Assembly: GCA_030615865.1 (NCBI GenBank)
Contig: JAUWYK010000045.1
Location: 1-15,796, forward strand
Length of the DNA stretch: 15,796 nucleotides
Source: Dehalococcoidia bacterium
GTDB lineage: Bacteria; Chloroflexota; Dehalococcoidia; Dehalococcoidales; JAUWYK01
Reading direction: 5' to 3'
Shown here: positions 1 through 7,338 of the stretch, piece by piece
Layout: each line of letters starts with the position of its first letter
How positions within the stretch are numbered: the stretch's first letter is position 1
Made by a program: the position numbers and the translations under genes
The notes under the pieces: generated by a model
Seen by the model: the letters and a program-made list of their open reading frames with translations, nothing else
The model's database searches: none
What the model was told of the DNA's origin: nothing

Positions 1-83
1 TGATGGCACTAACTTGCCACCCAAGCCTGATGAGAGAGGCTTCCTCAAAAGCGTGTTACAGCTAATATCCTACCCCCTATGAT

Positions 84-122
84 AAGCCCTCTTGTTTTGA
101 TAGACAAGAGGGCTTCCTTTTT
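84..122 (+). terminator. Rho-independent terminator of an upstream gene
   Basis: Perfect 11-bp stem (AAGCCCTCTTG at 84-94 with CAAGAGGGCTT at 105-115) and a 10-nt loop, followed by CC and five T. There is no T tract on the opposite strand, so it should end + strand transcription entering from left of the window. The gene it serves is not in the window. Confidence 0.85.
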
Positions 123-195
123 GCTTCTCAAAAAGCTCCCAACCAGAAATATCACGAAAATATAGGTTCATTCTGTTAATGAACAATCGTTCCTA

Positions 196-278
196 TTGTT
201 CAATGAGGTAACAAATCAAGCTTTTGTGTAGCATCACACATTCTGGACTTTCGTTCAAAGGGGTGACAGAACAAGCTT
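196..278. repeat. imperfect 28-bp direct repeat, 55-bp period
   Basis: Positions 196-223 and 251-278 match at 22 of 28 bases. Both carry GTTCAA, then GGTRACA, then CAAGCTT. Just before, at 181-201, lies a perfect 7-bp inverted repeat, GAACAAT and ATTGTTC. The same AGGTAACAAA and GTGACAGAAC words recur in other intergenic regions of the window, so this may be a remnant of a mobile-element end or a set of protein-binding sites. Its function is unknown. Confidence 0.5.
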
Positions 279-318
279 CTACTACCCCTGAACTGGACTC
301 GTGTGACTATTCGAACCA

Positions 319-348
319 TTGACATTAGGCAGCAGAGCACTTTATTAT
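319..348 (+). promoter_or_regulatory. sigma-70-type promoter of the carbon-nitrogen hydrolase
   Basis: A perfect -35 box TTGACA (319-324), an 18-bp spacer and a -10 box TATTAT (343-348, five of six to consensus). Transcription would start near 355. That places the ATG at 381 downstream and excludes the upstream ATG at 303 as the start of the gene. Confidence 0.6.
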
Positions 349-380
349 TGAGGAGGTCATATATAAATGGAGAAGGAAAT

Positions 381-1172
381 ATGATTAGAGTAGCTTCCAT
401 ACAACTCTGGCACAACGATGATGATTCAAAGCAAGACAGAATAACTCATGTTGAACAGTTAATTGATAGCGCTGCTGAATCAGACTTAATTCTCCTGCCC
501 GAGTTATGGAATATCGGTTGGTGGTCGTTTGATGTTTATCGTGAAAGCAGCGAGACACTTCAGGGTGAAACGATCTCCAGAATAGCTGAAAAGGCAAGGG
601 CAGTGAATGCCTATGTTCTCGCTGGTAGTATTGTTGAAAGACAGGGGGATTCACTACACAACACTGCGGTCCTGTTAGACCCCAGAGGAAAGATCATAGC
701 CACCTTCCGCAAGATGCACTTGTCGGGATTTGGAGAGTCCAGGGAAGCAGAATTGTGTAAGCGTGGAGAAGAGATTGTCGCTATCAAGACAGAATTGGGA
801 GTCCTGGGCCTAAGCATATGCTATGACCTTCACTTTCCGGAACTATTTCGCAAAATGGCAGTAGATCACGATGTAGAGATATTCCTGCACATATCAGCCT
901 GGCCTGTGCAATGGCTGGATACCTGGCGAATGCTATGCCAAGCCCGAGCTACTGAAAACCTCTGCTTCCTGGTTAGCTGTAATATGGCTGGTATTAACCA
1001 CGGCAAAGAGTACCTGGGACACAGCACAATTGTTAACCCACATCCACTGGGGACATCTTTTACCAGCGCTGGCATTTACGAGACTGTGGTCAAAGGTGAA
1101 ATAGATATTGCCGAGATTTACCGACTCAGGAAATGGTTTCATGCCCTTGAGGACAGGTTCCTCTCAGTATAG
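381..1172 (+). CDS. carbon-nitrogen hydrolase (nitrilase/omega-amidase superfamily)
   Basis: A 263-residue enzyme of the nitrilase superfamily, which hydrolyses non-peptide C-N bonds of amides through a cysteine thioester; it has no signal peptide, so it should be cytoplasmic. The catalytic triad is visible: Glu41 in LLPELW, Lys111 in FRKMHL and Cys147 in ICYDLHFPELFR. The last motif, together with the later ARATENLCFLVSCN and GHSTIVNP stretches, is closest to YafV, Nit2 and omega-amidase-like members, but the substrate cannot be read. The frame is open back to an ATG at 303. I start at 381 because a promoter sits at 319-348, GGAGAAGG lies just before 381, and homology begins with MIRVASIQ. 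It stands alone, 171 bp before the next gene. Confidence 0.9.
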   Translation: MIRVASIQLWHNDDDSKQDRITHVEQLIDSAAESDLILLPELWNIGWWSFDVYRESSETLQGETISRIAEKARAVNAYVLAGSIVERQGDSLHNTAVLLDPRGKIIATFRKMHLSGFGESREAELCKRGEEIVAIKTELGVLGLSICYDLHFPELFRKMAVDHDVEIFLHISAWPVQWLDTWRMLCQARATENLCFLVSCNMAGINHGKEYLGHSTIVNPHPLGTSFTSAGIYETVVKGEIDIAEIYRLRKWFHALEDRFLSV

Positions 1173-1285
1173 AAGAGAAAATTGTACTACAGTTCCCTGA
1201 CTTGCCATTCAGGCCTCTACTGAACTAGTCTTTAGATGCCCAGCTACTTAAAACCCTTTGTAGAAACTAGTCTAGACAAACGGTT

Positions 1286-1313
1286 TTGATATACATCGAG
1301 TTTTTGGTATATC
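1286..1313 (+). promoter_or_regulatory. possible promoter of the 71-residue gene
   Basis: TTGATA (1286-1291), a 16-bp spacer and TATATC (1308-1313). The boxes are off consensus (five and four of six), and a GATATAC/GTATATC inverted repeat overlaps them, so this is a tentative call. Confidence 0.3.
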
Positions 1314-1343
1314 CTCCAGACAAACCAAACAAGGGGGTATAAT

Positions 1344-1559
1344 ATGGCACTTTCAATTGATTCGATACTTGTACACATATTAGCTGATGAAAAGGGCAAG
1401 GCCATTCTGGAAAAGTATTTCCCGGACATAGAGCGAGAGCTTTCTGTGCCACAGGAAGTAGCTTATAGCCGTTCTCTCAAGTGGGTAGCTGAATGTTCCG
1501 AAGGACGAATAACCGATGAGATGCTCAAAGCCATAGCCGAAGATTTGAGTAAGATATGA
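1344..1559 (+). CDS. small acidic helical protein, function unknown
   Basis: A 71-residue protein with AAGGGGG six bases before its ATG. It looks all-helical: an N-terminal helix around SILVHILADEKGKAILEKYF, a proline-containing turn (FPDI), then two helices ending in DEMLKAIAEDLSKI. The sequence resembles a short module I recall at the C-terminus of some bacterial esterases and glycosidases (a 'lekylP' turn followed by an 'it-e-lk-i-e-L' tail), here as a free-standing protein. That likeness is from memory and no function follows from it. It has no cysteines, membrane segment or signal peptide. It converges on the solute-binding protein gene to its right. Confidence 0.65.
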   Translation: MALSIDSILVHILADEKGKAILEKYFPDIERELSVPQEVAYSRSLKWVAECSEGRITDEMLKAIAEDLSKI

Positions 1560-1663
1560 TCTGATGTAGAAGCTAGTCCGGGCAAATTGAGTCTGGTGTA
1601 CAATGACCTTTTTTGATAATCTTGAATAGACTTATATATTATCGTAATCCCATTTACATTCGG

Positions 1664-2854
1664 CTACAGATCCATGCGTTTCAAGAATCTGTTTACTAGG
1701 TTCCGTATGCCGTCGCGATTCAACCTTTGATGAAAGTTTTTTTTAATCCCTTCATGGTTCAGCCTGGCTATATCTTCTGGTCCGATTGCTCCTTCAAGTT
1801 TTTTCAATGATTCCAAGATTTTTGGAAAACGATTTATCAGGTCCTGGTGTACCAGAGGAAATGCATGGCCTGAGGGGAAGAGTTCTCTGTCATCATCCAA
1901 TTTCATAAATGTATCTTTCTCCAGAATTATTTCAGGGTCTGCAGCGAATCCACTTGTTACGTCCATCTCACCGGCGAGAAGGGCGTCATATCTGTTCTGT
2001 TCCAGTACGACATCCTTCACTGCAAAATATAGACCATACTCTTTTTGAAGCGCCTTAAAACCATCCGGCCTCTTATCGAACTCTTTTGTGCCCTTAAATG
2101 TAAGTTCTCCCGAAACCTTGCTGAGATCAGATATGCTGGTGATGTTTAGTTCATTCGCCCTCTTCCTTAGCATCACAAGAACATAACCACTGTCATACCC
2201 GAGGGATTGCATCATTACCAGATCCTGTCCACGGAAAAGACCCACTTCCCAGGCTGACTTATTTTTCGCTTCTTCGAGGGATTTATCACCTAGGTAGGTC
2301 AAGGCCGTGCCCGTGTATTCAACATACAAATCGATTTTACCTTCATTTAGCGCATCATAAACGGGCCGGGTTCCAGGCCCTTCGAAACTCCTTAAAACTT
2401 TCAAATCGGGGTTGTCTCTCTCGATAACCCTCGCCACTATCTCGCAGAGAAAAGCTTGCTCTAAGAATTCCTTTGCCCCAACAATCACTTTATTTTCGCT
2501 AAATCGTTCCTTCCTCTTTGGGTGGGGCGGTTTCTGAAGCAGGGTCTTGCGCTCTGGTCCCAAGAGAATATATAACACGAATATAGTGCAAATGATTAGC
2601 AGGGCCAGCGAGACGAGAAGCGCTACGGATTGTTGCAAGACTGCAGACAGGATAATTGTTATAATGGTTACAATGATCCCCAGGACCGCCGTGCGGCGTG
2701 ACCAACTACTCCAAAGTACCTGAATTATCCTGGAGAATTGCACCCATTTTTTCAGAAACCTATTTATGAGCGAAACAATGGCAACCACGGAACCCAGAAT
2801 GCCCGCTACGTAACCGAGAATGGACACTATACCGTCTAGGAGACCTTGGTCCAT
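1664..2854 (-). CDS. membrane-anchored OpuAC-type solute-binding protein, orphan
   Basis: A 396-residue protein. Residues 122-390 are a glycine betaine/choline-type substrate-binding domain (OpuAC family): VIVGAKEFLEQ opens it and LYVEYTGTALTYLG is the family hallmark. Such domains normally sit outside the cell as lipoproteins, or are fused to the ABC permease. Here the domain follows about 100 residues with three predicted membrane helices (about 6-31, 56-75 and 77-98), with no lipobox. Both charged loops (32-54 and 101-117) are rich in Arg and Lys. By the positive-inside rule the binding domain would then be cytoplasmic, which is odd for an importer. No ATPase or permease gene is adjacent. 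The ATG has GGAG eight bases upstream. A ligand sensor is as plausible as a transport component. Confidence 0.8.
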   Translation of the reverse strand: MDQGLLDGIVSILGYVAGILGSVVAIVSLINRFLKKWVQFSRIIQVLWSSWSRRTAVLGIIVTIITIILSAVLQQSVALLVSLALLIICTIFVLYILLGPERKTLLQKPPHPKRKERFSENKVIVGAKEFLEQAFLCEIVARVIERDNPDLKVLRSFEGPGTRPVYDALNEGKIDLYVEYTGTALTYLGDKSLEEAKNKSAWEVGLFRGQDLVMMQSLGYDSGYVLVMLRKRANELNITSISDLSKVSGELTFKGTKEFDKRPDGFKALQKEYGLYFAVKDVVLEQNRYDALLAGEMDVTSGFAADPEIILEKDTFMKLDDDRELFPSGHAFPLVHQDLINRFPKILESLKKLEGAIGPEDIARLNHEGIKKNFHQRLNRDGIRNLVNRFLKRMDL

Positions 2855-2952
2855 CTTGGAAGCTCCTTTAGTTGTTAATATCTATTCCCTTACATGTATC
2901 TCGTTCTAATGGTGAAAAAAGCATTAACAGTTTCGAATCCTTCGTATTACTA

Positions 2953-3036
2953 TGCCCTTTTAGTAGAAAATGTTACTCTTGTCACTAAAAAGGGCACAGG
3001 ATACCGCTATACTTGCTAATGGTTTCCGGTGCCCTT
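2953..3036 (-). terminator. terminator or attenuator with a competing downstream arm
   Basis: On the - strand, AAGGGCACCGGAAACC (3036-3021) pairs with GGTATCCTGTGCCCTT (3004-2989), and the second arm runs into a five-T tract, forming an intrinsic terminator. A third arm, ACTAAAAGGGCA (2964-2953), can pair with the same middle arm (3-prime part GCCCTTTTTAGT) instead. The structure lies downstream of a perfect TTGACA promoter and about 100 bases upstream of the solute-binding protein start. It may attenuate that gene, or simply end the patatin transcript. Confidence 0.6.
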
Positions 3037-3103
3037 CTTTCTTCTCTTCAACAGCAACCGCCCAAATAGTCTTATTTTAAAGTGAGGTTAAAAATTGTGG
3101 CTT

Positions 3104-3132
3104 AGTTTATAATGCTTGCCGGCATCTGTCAA
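3104..3132 (-). promoter_or_regulatory. sigma-70-type promoter of the solute-binding protein gene
   Basis: Reading the - strand: TTGACA at 3132-3127, a 17-bp spacer and TAAACT at 3109-3104 (four of six). Transcription would start near 3097 and give a leader of about 240 nt that includes the hairpin system at 3036-2953. Confidence 0.55.
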
Positions 3133-3290
3133 CATCCCAACAGGAAAAAATTGCCTCCATTGCACGAAACGCTATTTTGTTCTATGTGGGCTTAGATGTT
3201 CTTGAAGTAGACGCAGACCACCTGTACCGACCACTACGAAGCCACCAGGTTAGGAAACAATCGATAGCTGAAACCATAACAAACCTGTCC

Positions 3291-4289
3291 TCACCTAAGG
3301 CGGGAGCTCCTATGCAGACTACGCTTGCCTTTCCGGTATTTGTTGACGTATTTGGCGAAGTCCCAGGTGTCAAAGAATCTCTCTGCCGCTTGCCTGCCAG
3401 ATTGATACAGCGCCTCACTCTTCTTCGGAGAAAGGTCGAATTCAGTTGTCTTTACATCCAAAGTTGGGATGGGAACAGTGCGGACGAAGTCGGCGTCTTT
3501 AATGTACCGAGCATCGTGAGCTTCTGACATGGTTGAAAACAGAGCAGTAAGCAGGCTAATCGGCCCTCGTATCTGGTTAGGTGCCCCCTCTTCAGGCTCA
3601 ACCAACTTGAAGCCAAAGGTAGGCCACTCGGGTATAGCCCCCTCGGTATCAAATAGCCATACCGGGAAATTACTTAATATGCCACCATCTACGATATAGC
3701 TTACCTGATTGGTCTTCATGTTCCTGAGCCTAACTGGTTCGTAGAAAAAGGGGATGCTCATACTCATCCTTACCGCGGCGACTATATTAAGGTCTTCAGG
3801 CCGGATGCCGAAATCGGCTATGTCTTGAGGCAAAACTAGCATCCGTCCACTGGAGATGTCTGAGGCAATTACCCTGAGCTTGAAGCGGTATCGTTCATCG
3901 TTCTGGAACTCATCGGCAATCAGGTTGCCAAAAGTCTCCTTACCCTTTTTCTTAAGCAATCCTCTCATCCAGTTCTCAAACCACTTGCCCTCATAGATAC
4001 CTTTTTCAAAAATCAGGCTGGCTATCTTTCCCACTAGAGGAACCTTATCGAGTAGACCGCTGTCCTTGAAATCATTATAGTCTAATTTTTCCATTATCTC
4101 TTTCATCTCGGCGGCAGTATAACCAGCGGACAGCAAAGTAGCAACGATAGCACCCGCCGAGGTGCCGGCTACGTTTTGCCACTGGTAACCCCTCTCTTCA
4201 GCGACGGCTACAGCACCTACCAGCCCTATTCCCTTTACCCCACCACCCTCAAACACCGCGTCAGCCTTTAAGACATTGGTTTCTTTCAT
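3291..4289 (-). CDS. patatin-like phospholipase family protein
   Basis: A 332-residue lipid acyl hydrolase of the patatin/RssA type, which uses a Ser-Asp dyad to cleave acyl esters of membrane lipids. The oxyanion-hole loop EGGGVKG is at residues 14-20, the nucleophile elbow GTSAG holds Ser44, and the second catalytic residue is Asp201 in the DGG motif (YIVDGGILSNFP). There is no signal peptide, so it probably acts from the cytoplasmic side. The length suits a single-domain bacterial patatin. The C-terminus is basic (RKGKRSLHRSSRLR). The start is preceded by GGGGAAG at a slightly long distance, and a promoter lies at 4384-4356. The gene upstream on the other strand is divergent. The physiological substrate is unknown. 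Confidence 0.9.
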   Translation of the reverse strand: MKETNVLKADAVFEGGGVKGIGLVGAVAVAEERGYQWQNVAGTSAGAIVATLLSAGYTAAEMKEIMEKLDYNDFKDSGLLDKVPLVGKIASLIFEKGIYEGKWFENWMRGLLKKKGKETFGNLIADEFQNDERYRFKLRVIASDISSGRMLVLPQDIADFGIRPEDLNIVAAVRMSMSIPFFYEPVRLRNMKTNQVSYIVDGGILSNFPVWLFDTEGAIPEWPTFGFKLVEPEEGAPNQIRGPISLLTALFSTMSEAHDARYIKDADFVRTVPIPTLDVKTTEFDLSPKKSEALYQSGRQAAERFFDTWDFAKYVNKYRKGKRSLHRSSRLR

Positions 4290-4355
4290 CTTGCTTCACT
4301 TCCCCAACGCACCCGAGAATATTGCTTTTAAGTTTAGCTCACATGTTGGAATTTG

Positions 4356-4384
4356 AGTGTAATTCACTTATGAAGCGTTGTCAA
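4356..4384 (-). promoter_or_regulatory. sigma-70-type promoter of the patatin gene
   Basis: On the - strand, TTGACA at 4384-4379, a 17-bp spacer and TACACT at 4361-4356 (four of six). The start of transcription would be near 4349, about 60 bases before the ATG at 4289. Confidence 0.55.
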
Positions 4385-4573
4385 TGCCCCCAAACGCTGC
4401 TCCCCCGACACCCCCGTAATCCCCGGCATGGCCGTGAAGGCGCCCCCTATTTGCCGCACTATCCGGCGCGGAATCACGGCGGGGCCCCCGAAATATGCGC
4501 GCTCAGAGCCACTTTTCCGCGGGCTGTATTCGAGTTGTTTCAGGAACGAATGGAGGGTTTTAGCTTTAAAAAT
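4385..4573. other. GC-rich non-coding patch
   Basis: This stretch is much richer in G and C than its flanks: 41 of 60 bases in 4441-4500 by count. An 85-codon reading frame spans it, but it has no ribosome binding site and its product, rich in Pro, His and Arg, looks like no protein I know. I regard the stretch as intergenic DNA of possibly foreign origin and do not recognise an RNA in it. Confidence 0.4.
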
Positions 4574-4596
4574 TGGTAGCGGGGGCAGGATTCGAA
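4574..4596 (-). other. 3'-terminal scrap of a tRNA gene (initiator-Met-like)
   Basis: On the - strand these 23 bases read as the end of a tRNA: the T loop TTCGAAT, the 3' T-stem strand CCTGC, an acceptor strand CCCCGC and a terminal ACCA. The C-rich acceptor strand is what initiator tRNA-Met genes carry. The preceding bases (TCCCC instead of the required GCAGG) cannot form the T stem, and no D or anticodon arm is present. It is a remnant, perhaps an old attachment site. Confidence 0.45.
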
Positions 4597-4614
4597 GGGG
4601 ACGAGGGTCGAGAG

Positions 4615-4645
4615 GGTTGACACTTCAACCAATAAGAGGGTAAGC
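4615..4645 (+). promoter_or_regulatory. possible promoter inside a small hairpin, upstream of the zinc-ribbon operon
   Basis: GGTTGACACTTCAACC (4615-4630) is a perfect 6-bp stem with a 4-nt loop and contains a consensus -35 box, TTGACA (4617-4622). No good -10 box stands 16-18 bp downstream, so this is a weak call. The hairpin itself is clear. Confidence 0.3.
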
Positions 4646-4693
4646 TTGGGCACAAACCTAAAGAAATGTAATTAAAGGAGGAGTTCATAATTA

Positions 4694-5407
4694 ATGCAGT
4701 GCAAGAGTTGTGGACATGACAATCTTCCTGAAGCGCGCTTCTGCGCTAGATGTGGTGCGCCTTTAGCCGCTCCATTGGCGCCAGGTGTAGGTTCGTCGTA
4801 CAGTAATGCCTGGCGCCAGCTATGGAAGCATTTCTGGGTGCTATTTCTTATCGGCATCGTATACGTGCTGATTTCCTCTGTTTCTTGGGTGTTCCGTGTT
4901 GCTAATGTTGGTCTATCAAGCGTCCTTTCGCTGGCTTACAGTATCTTGCTTATCGACCCTGTAGGCTACGGTGTGGCGTTCGCCTATCTCAAGGCAGTGA
5001 GAGATGACCCCGTCGAGGTCAAAGACATGTTCGAAGTTTTCCGCAACTACTGGAATGTGGTGTTGGCAAGTTTATTAGTTGGTGTTATCGTCAGCATTGG
5101 GTTTGTGCTTCTGATAGTACCAGGGATCATATTTGCCTGTAAGTTAGCCTTTACCCCTTACCTTGTGGTAGACCGCAAAATGGCAGTCATCGAGGCAATT
5201 AAGGAGAGCTGGCGAATGACTGGTGGACATTCTTGGAAAGTCTTCCTTATCGGCTTACTGGCAATACCTATTTGTATCGCCGGATGGATTTGCTTCGGCG
5301 TGGGAATCATTTTAGCAATTATGTGGGTGACTCTCGCTTTTGCTGCACTCTACCATGCGGTTAGCAAGTTAGATGAGGTATCTCCCCAACAGGGGAAGAC
5401 CAACTAA
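4694..5407 (+). CDS. zinc-ribbon polytopic membrane protein
   Basis: A 237-residue protein. Residues 3-20 form a CXXC-10-CXXC zinc ribbon (C3, C6, C17, C20) that should face the cytoplasm. After a short Ala/Pro linker, five to six hydrophobic helices follow (about 46-67, 75-99, 121-157 as two, 182-203 and 203-223). The layout, with the IVPGIIFACKLAF turn and the AVIEAIKESW stretch, resembles DUF975 and glycerophosphodiesterase membrane-domain proteins. No catalytic residues are visible. AAGGAGGAG lies about 11 bases before the ATG. The DUF2339 gene starts 14 bp after its stop, with its own ribosome binding site, so the two form an operon. Both carry the same kind of N-terminal ribbon, which suggests joint action at the membrane; this is inference. 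Confidence 0.8.
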   Translation: MQCKSCGHDNLPEARFCARCGAPLAAPLAPGVGSSYSNAWRQLWKHFWVLFLIGIVYVLISSVSWVFRVANVGLSSVLSLAYSILLIDPVGYGVAFAYLKAVRDDPVEVKDMFEVFRNYWNVVLASLLVGVIVSIGFVLLIVPGIIFACKLAFTPYLVVDRKMAVIEAIKESWRMTGGHSWKVFLIGLLAIPICIAGWICFGVGIILAIMWVTLAFAALYHAVSKLDEVSPQQGKTN

Positions 5408-5421
5408 ATAGAGGAGGCGCT

Positions 5422-7338
5422 GTGAAGTGCCCGAATTGCCATAGGGAAAACGACCCAGCCGCTCGCTTCTGTATCTTCTGCAGTGCTCCTCTGCTACCAC
5501 CTGAAGCCGAAGGTCCTCAGGAGCAATCAGCACTTCAGGAGGAGGTGCGCCGATTGCGTGAGCTGGTTATCGCAATGAATGACCGCTTGGCTGCTTTGGA
5601 GAGTAGGCAGGGGATAACTGCACCTCCTCCACCGAAACCTACCCCAGTAGCGCCAAGTCAAGAGGCGGCTCCAATTTCGGCTGCTGCTCCCACACCTCCA
5701 CCACCACGTAAAGTGGCGCCGCGCAAACCCAAGGAGTGGGAGCTGATTCTTGGGGGTAACTGGCTGGCGAGAGTGGGAGTCATTGCCCTCATCATCGGAG
5801 CCGGCTTCTTCCTCAAATATGCCTTTGATAATGACTGGATCGGTCCAACCGGACAAGTCATTATGGGTATTGTAGCCGGCTTAGTCATGCTTGGACTGGG
5901 CTATTACTGGCAGAAGCGATATCCCATCCTGACCCAGGTCCTCAGTGGAGGCGGTATAGCTATCCTTTACCTGTCTATCTTCGCATCCTTCGCCATCTAT
6001 GACCTTGTTCACTTTTACGTCGCCTGTGCCTTTCTGCTGCTGGTCAGCATAGCCTCGGCATTGCTAGCCCTTCGCTATAATTCCATGGCTCTAGCTATAA
6101 TAGGTATCCTCGGTGCTTTCATTGCTCCTTTTATTCTAGGGGCCTTCGAAGCAAGGGGGCTAGAGGCTGGCGAGGCAGGCCAAGCCATTCAGTTGCTGGC
6201 CTATATCATTGTGGTTAACATCGGTGTCCTTATCTTATCCACCTTTCGCAACTGGCGCTGGTTCACCCTTCTGGCGCTGTTCGGCTCACTGATAGCCTTC
6301 GGCGCCTGGTACGGTGAGTTTGACAGAGATATTGGCGTGGCCACTGCCGAAGTAGGTATAACAATCATCTTTCTTATTTTCGTCGGCGCCACCACTCTCT
6401 TCCACATCGTCTGGCGCCGTGCCCCTCAAGCCTTTGACTTCACTCTGATGATGATTAATGCCGCCGCTTACCTTGGCATAAGCCTTGGCTTAATGTGGGA
6501 CGCTTACCGGGCGTGGATGGGGGGTTTTGTCTTCCTGATAGCCTTATTCTACGGTGCTTTAGCTTATGTAGCCCTCAAACGAAGTGACGAGAGCGCAAGG
6601 CTCAGCTTGTTCGCCCTGGGCATTGCTCTTGTTTTTCTAACTGTGGCCGTACCTGTCCAGCTTGGGGACAAGGCGTGGACGACGATAGCCTGGGCGGTTG
6701 AAGGTGCTGCTCTGATATGGCTCTCGTCCATCCTTCGCATGCCTCGGCTCCGCTGGTTCAGCTATATTGTCTTTATCATTGTGGCGGTACGCCTCCTGTT
6801 CTACGATACCTCGGTCAATATTAGCACCTTTCAACCGATACTGAACGAGCGCTTCCTAGCCTTTGCGGTAAGTATTGCTACCCTGTACGCGGTCAGTTAT
6901 TTTCTACTGCGGGAAAGTAAAAGCTCTGGGAGAAGCAAGGCAGACGCCACGGTTTTTCTGATAGCCGCTAACTTCTTTACTCTCTGGCTGCTGAGTTTTG
7001 AGGTCTGGGATTCCTTCTCAAGCGCCCTGAGAACCGCAGAGTTGTCTGTAAAGGAAGGCCTCAGGAACGCTCAGAACCTCTCCCTGACTGCCGTCTGGGC
7101 AGTCTATGCTGTCATTGGACTGGTTGTTGGCATAGTTAAACGCTGGCGCTACGTGCGACTCTGGGCTCTCGGTTTACTCATTGTTCCCATCGGTAAAGTC
7201 TTTATCTACGATGTTTGGGCTCTTGAGACGATTTATCGCATCATAGCATTCGTTGGCCTAGGGCTTCTGCTTCTTATCAGCGCCTATCTCTACCAGCGCT
7301 ACAGCAAGGCTATCAGGCGCATCATTGTTGAGGAATAG
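5422..7338 (+). CDS. DUF2339 multi-spanning membrane protein with zinc ribbon
   Basis: A 638-residue protein with, in order: a zinc ribbon (C3, C6, C17, C20); a short coiled coil (about 37-63, LQEEVRRLRELV onward); a Pro/Ala-rich linker (about 67-100); the motif ELILGGNWLARVGVIALIIG that opens DUF2339 domains; and then more than a dozen hydrophobic helices to the C-terminus. DUF2339 proteins are integral membrane proteins of unknown function, widespread in bacteria. The start is GTG at 5422, with GAGGAGG four bases upstream and no earlier start between it and the preceding stop. It is the second gene of the operon beginning at 4694. I see no enzymatic motif. Confidence 0.88.
   Translation: MKCPNCHRENDPAARFCIFCSAPLLPPEAEGPQEQSALQEEVRRLRELVIAMNDRLAALESRQGITAPPPPKPTPVAPSQEAAPISAAAPTPPPPRKVAPRKPKEWELILGGNWLARVGVIALIIGAGFFLKYAFDNDWIGPTGQVIMGIVAGLVMLGLGYYWQKRYPILTQVLSGGGIAILYLSIFASFAIYDLVHFYVACAFLLLVSIASALLALRYNSMALAIIGILGAFIAPFILGAFEARGLEAGEAGQAIQLLAYIIVVNIGVLILSTFRNWRWFTLLALFGSLIAFGAWYGEFDRDIGVATAEVGITIIFLIFVGATTLFHIVWRRAPQAFDFTLMMINAAAYLGISLGLMWDAYRAWMGGFVFLIALFYGALAYVALKRSDESARLSLFALGIALVFLTVAVPVQLGDKAWTTIAWAVEGAALIWLSSILRMPRLRWFSYIVFIIVAVRLLFYDTSVNISTFQPILNERFLAFAVSIATLYAVSYFLLRESKSSGRSKADATVFLIAANFFTLWLLSFEVWDSFSSALRTAELSVKEGLRNAQNLSLTAVWAVYAVIGLVVGIVKRWRYVRLWALGLLIVPIGKVFIYDVWALETIYRIIAFVGLGLLLLISAYLYQRYSKAIRRIIVEE

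Noticed and set aside
303..380. Upstream ATG giving a 26-residue N-terminal extension of the carbon-nitrogen hydrolase
   Set aside because: A good promoter lies inside it at 319-348, it has no ribosome binding site, and family similarity begins at the ATG at 381.
3177..3527. 116-codon + strand reading frame
   Set aside because: It lies mostly antisense to the patatin gene, which has clear catalytic motifs; there is no ribosome binding site and no recognisable product.
4322..4579. 85-codon + strand reading frame in the GC-rich patch
   Set aside because: There is no ribosome binding site, the composition looks non-protein, and it runs into the tRNA scrap at 4574.
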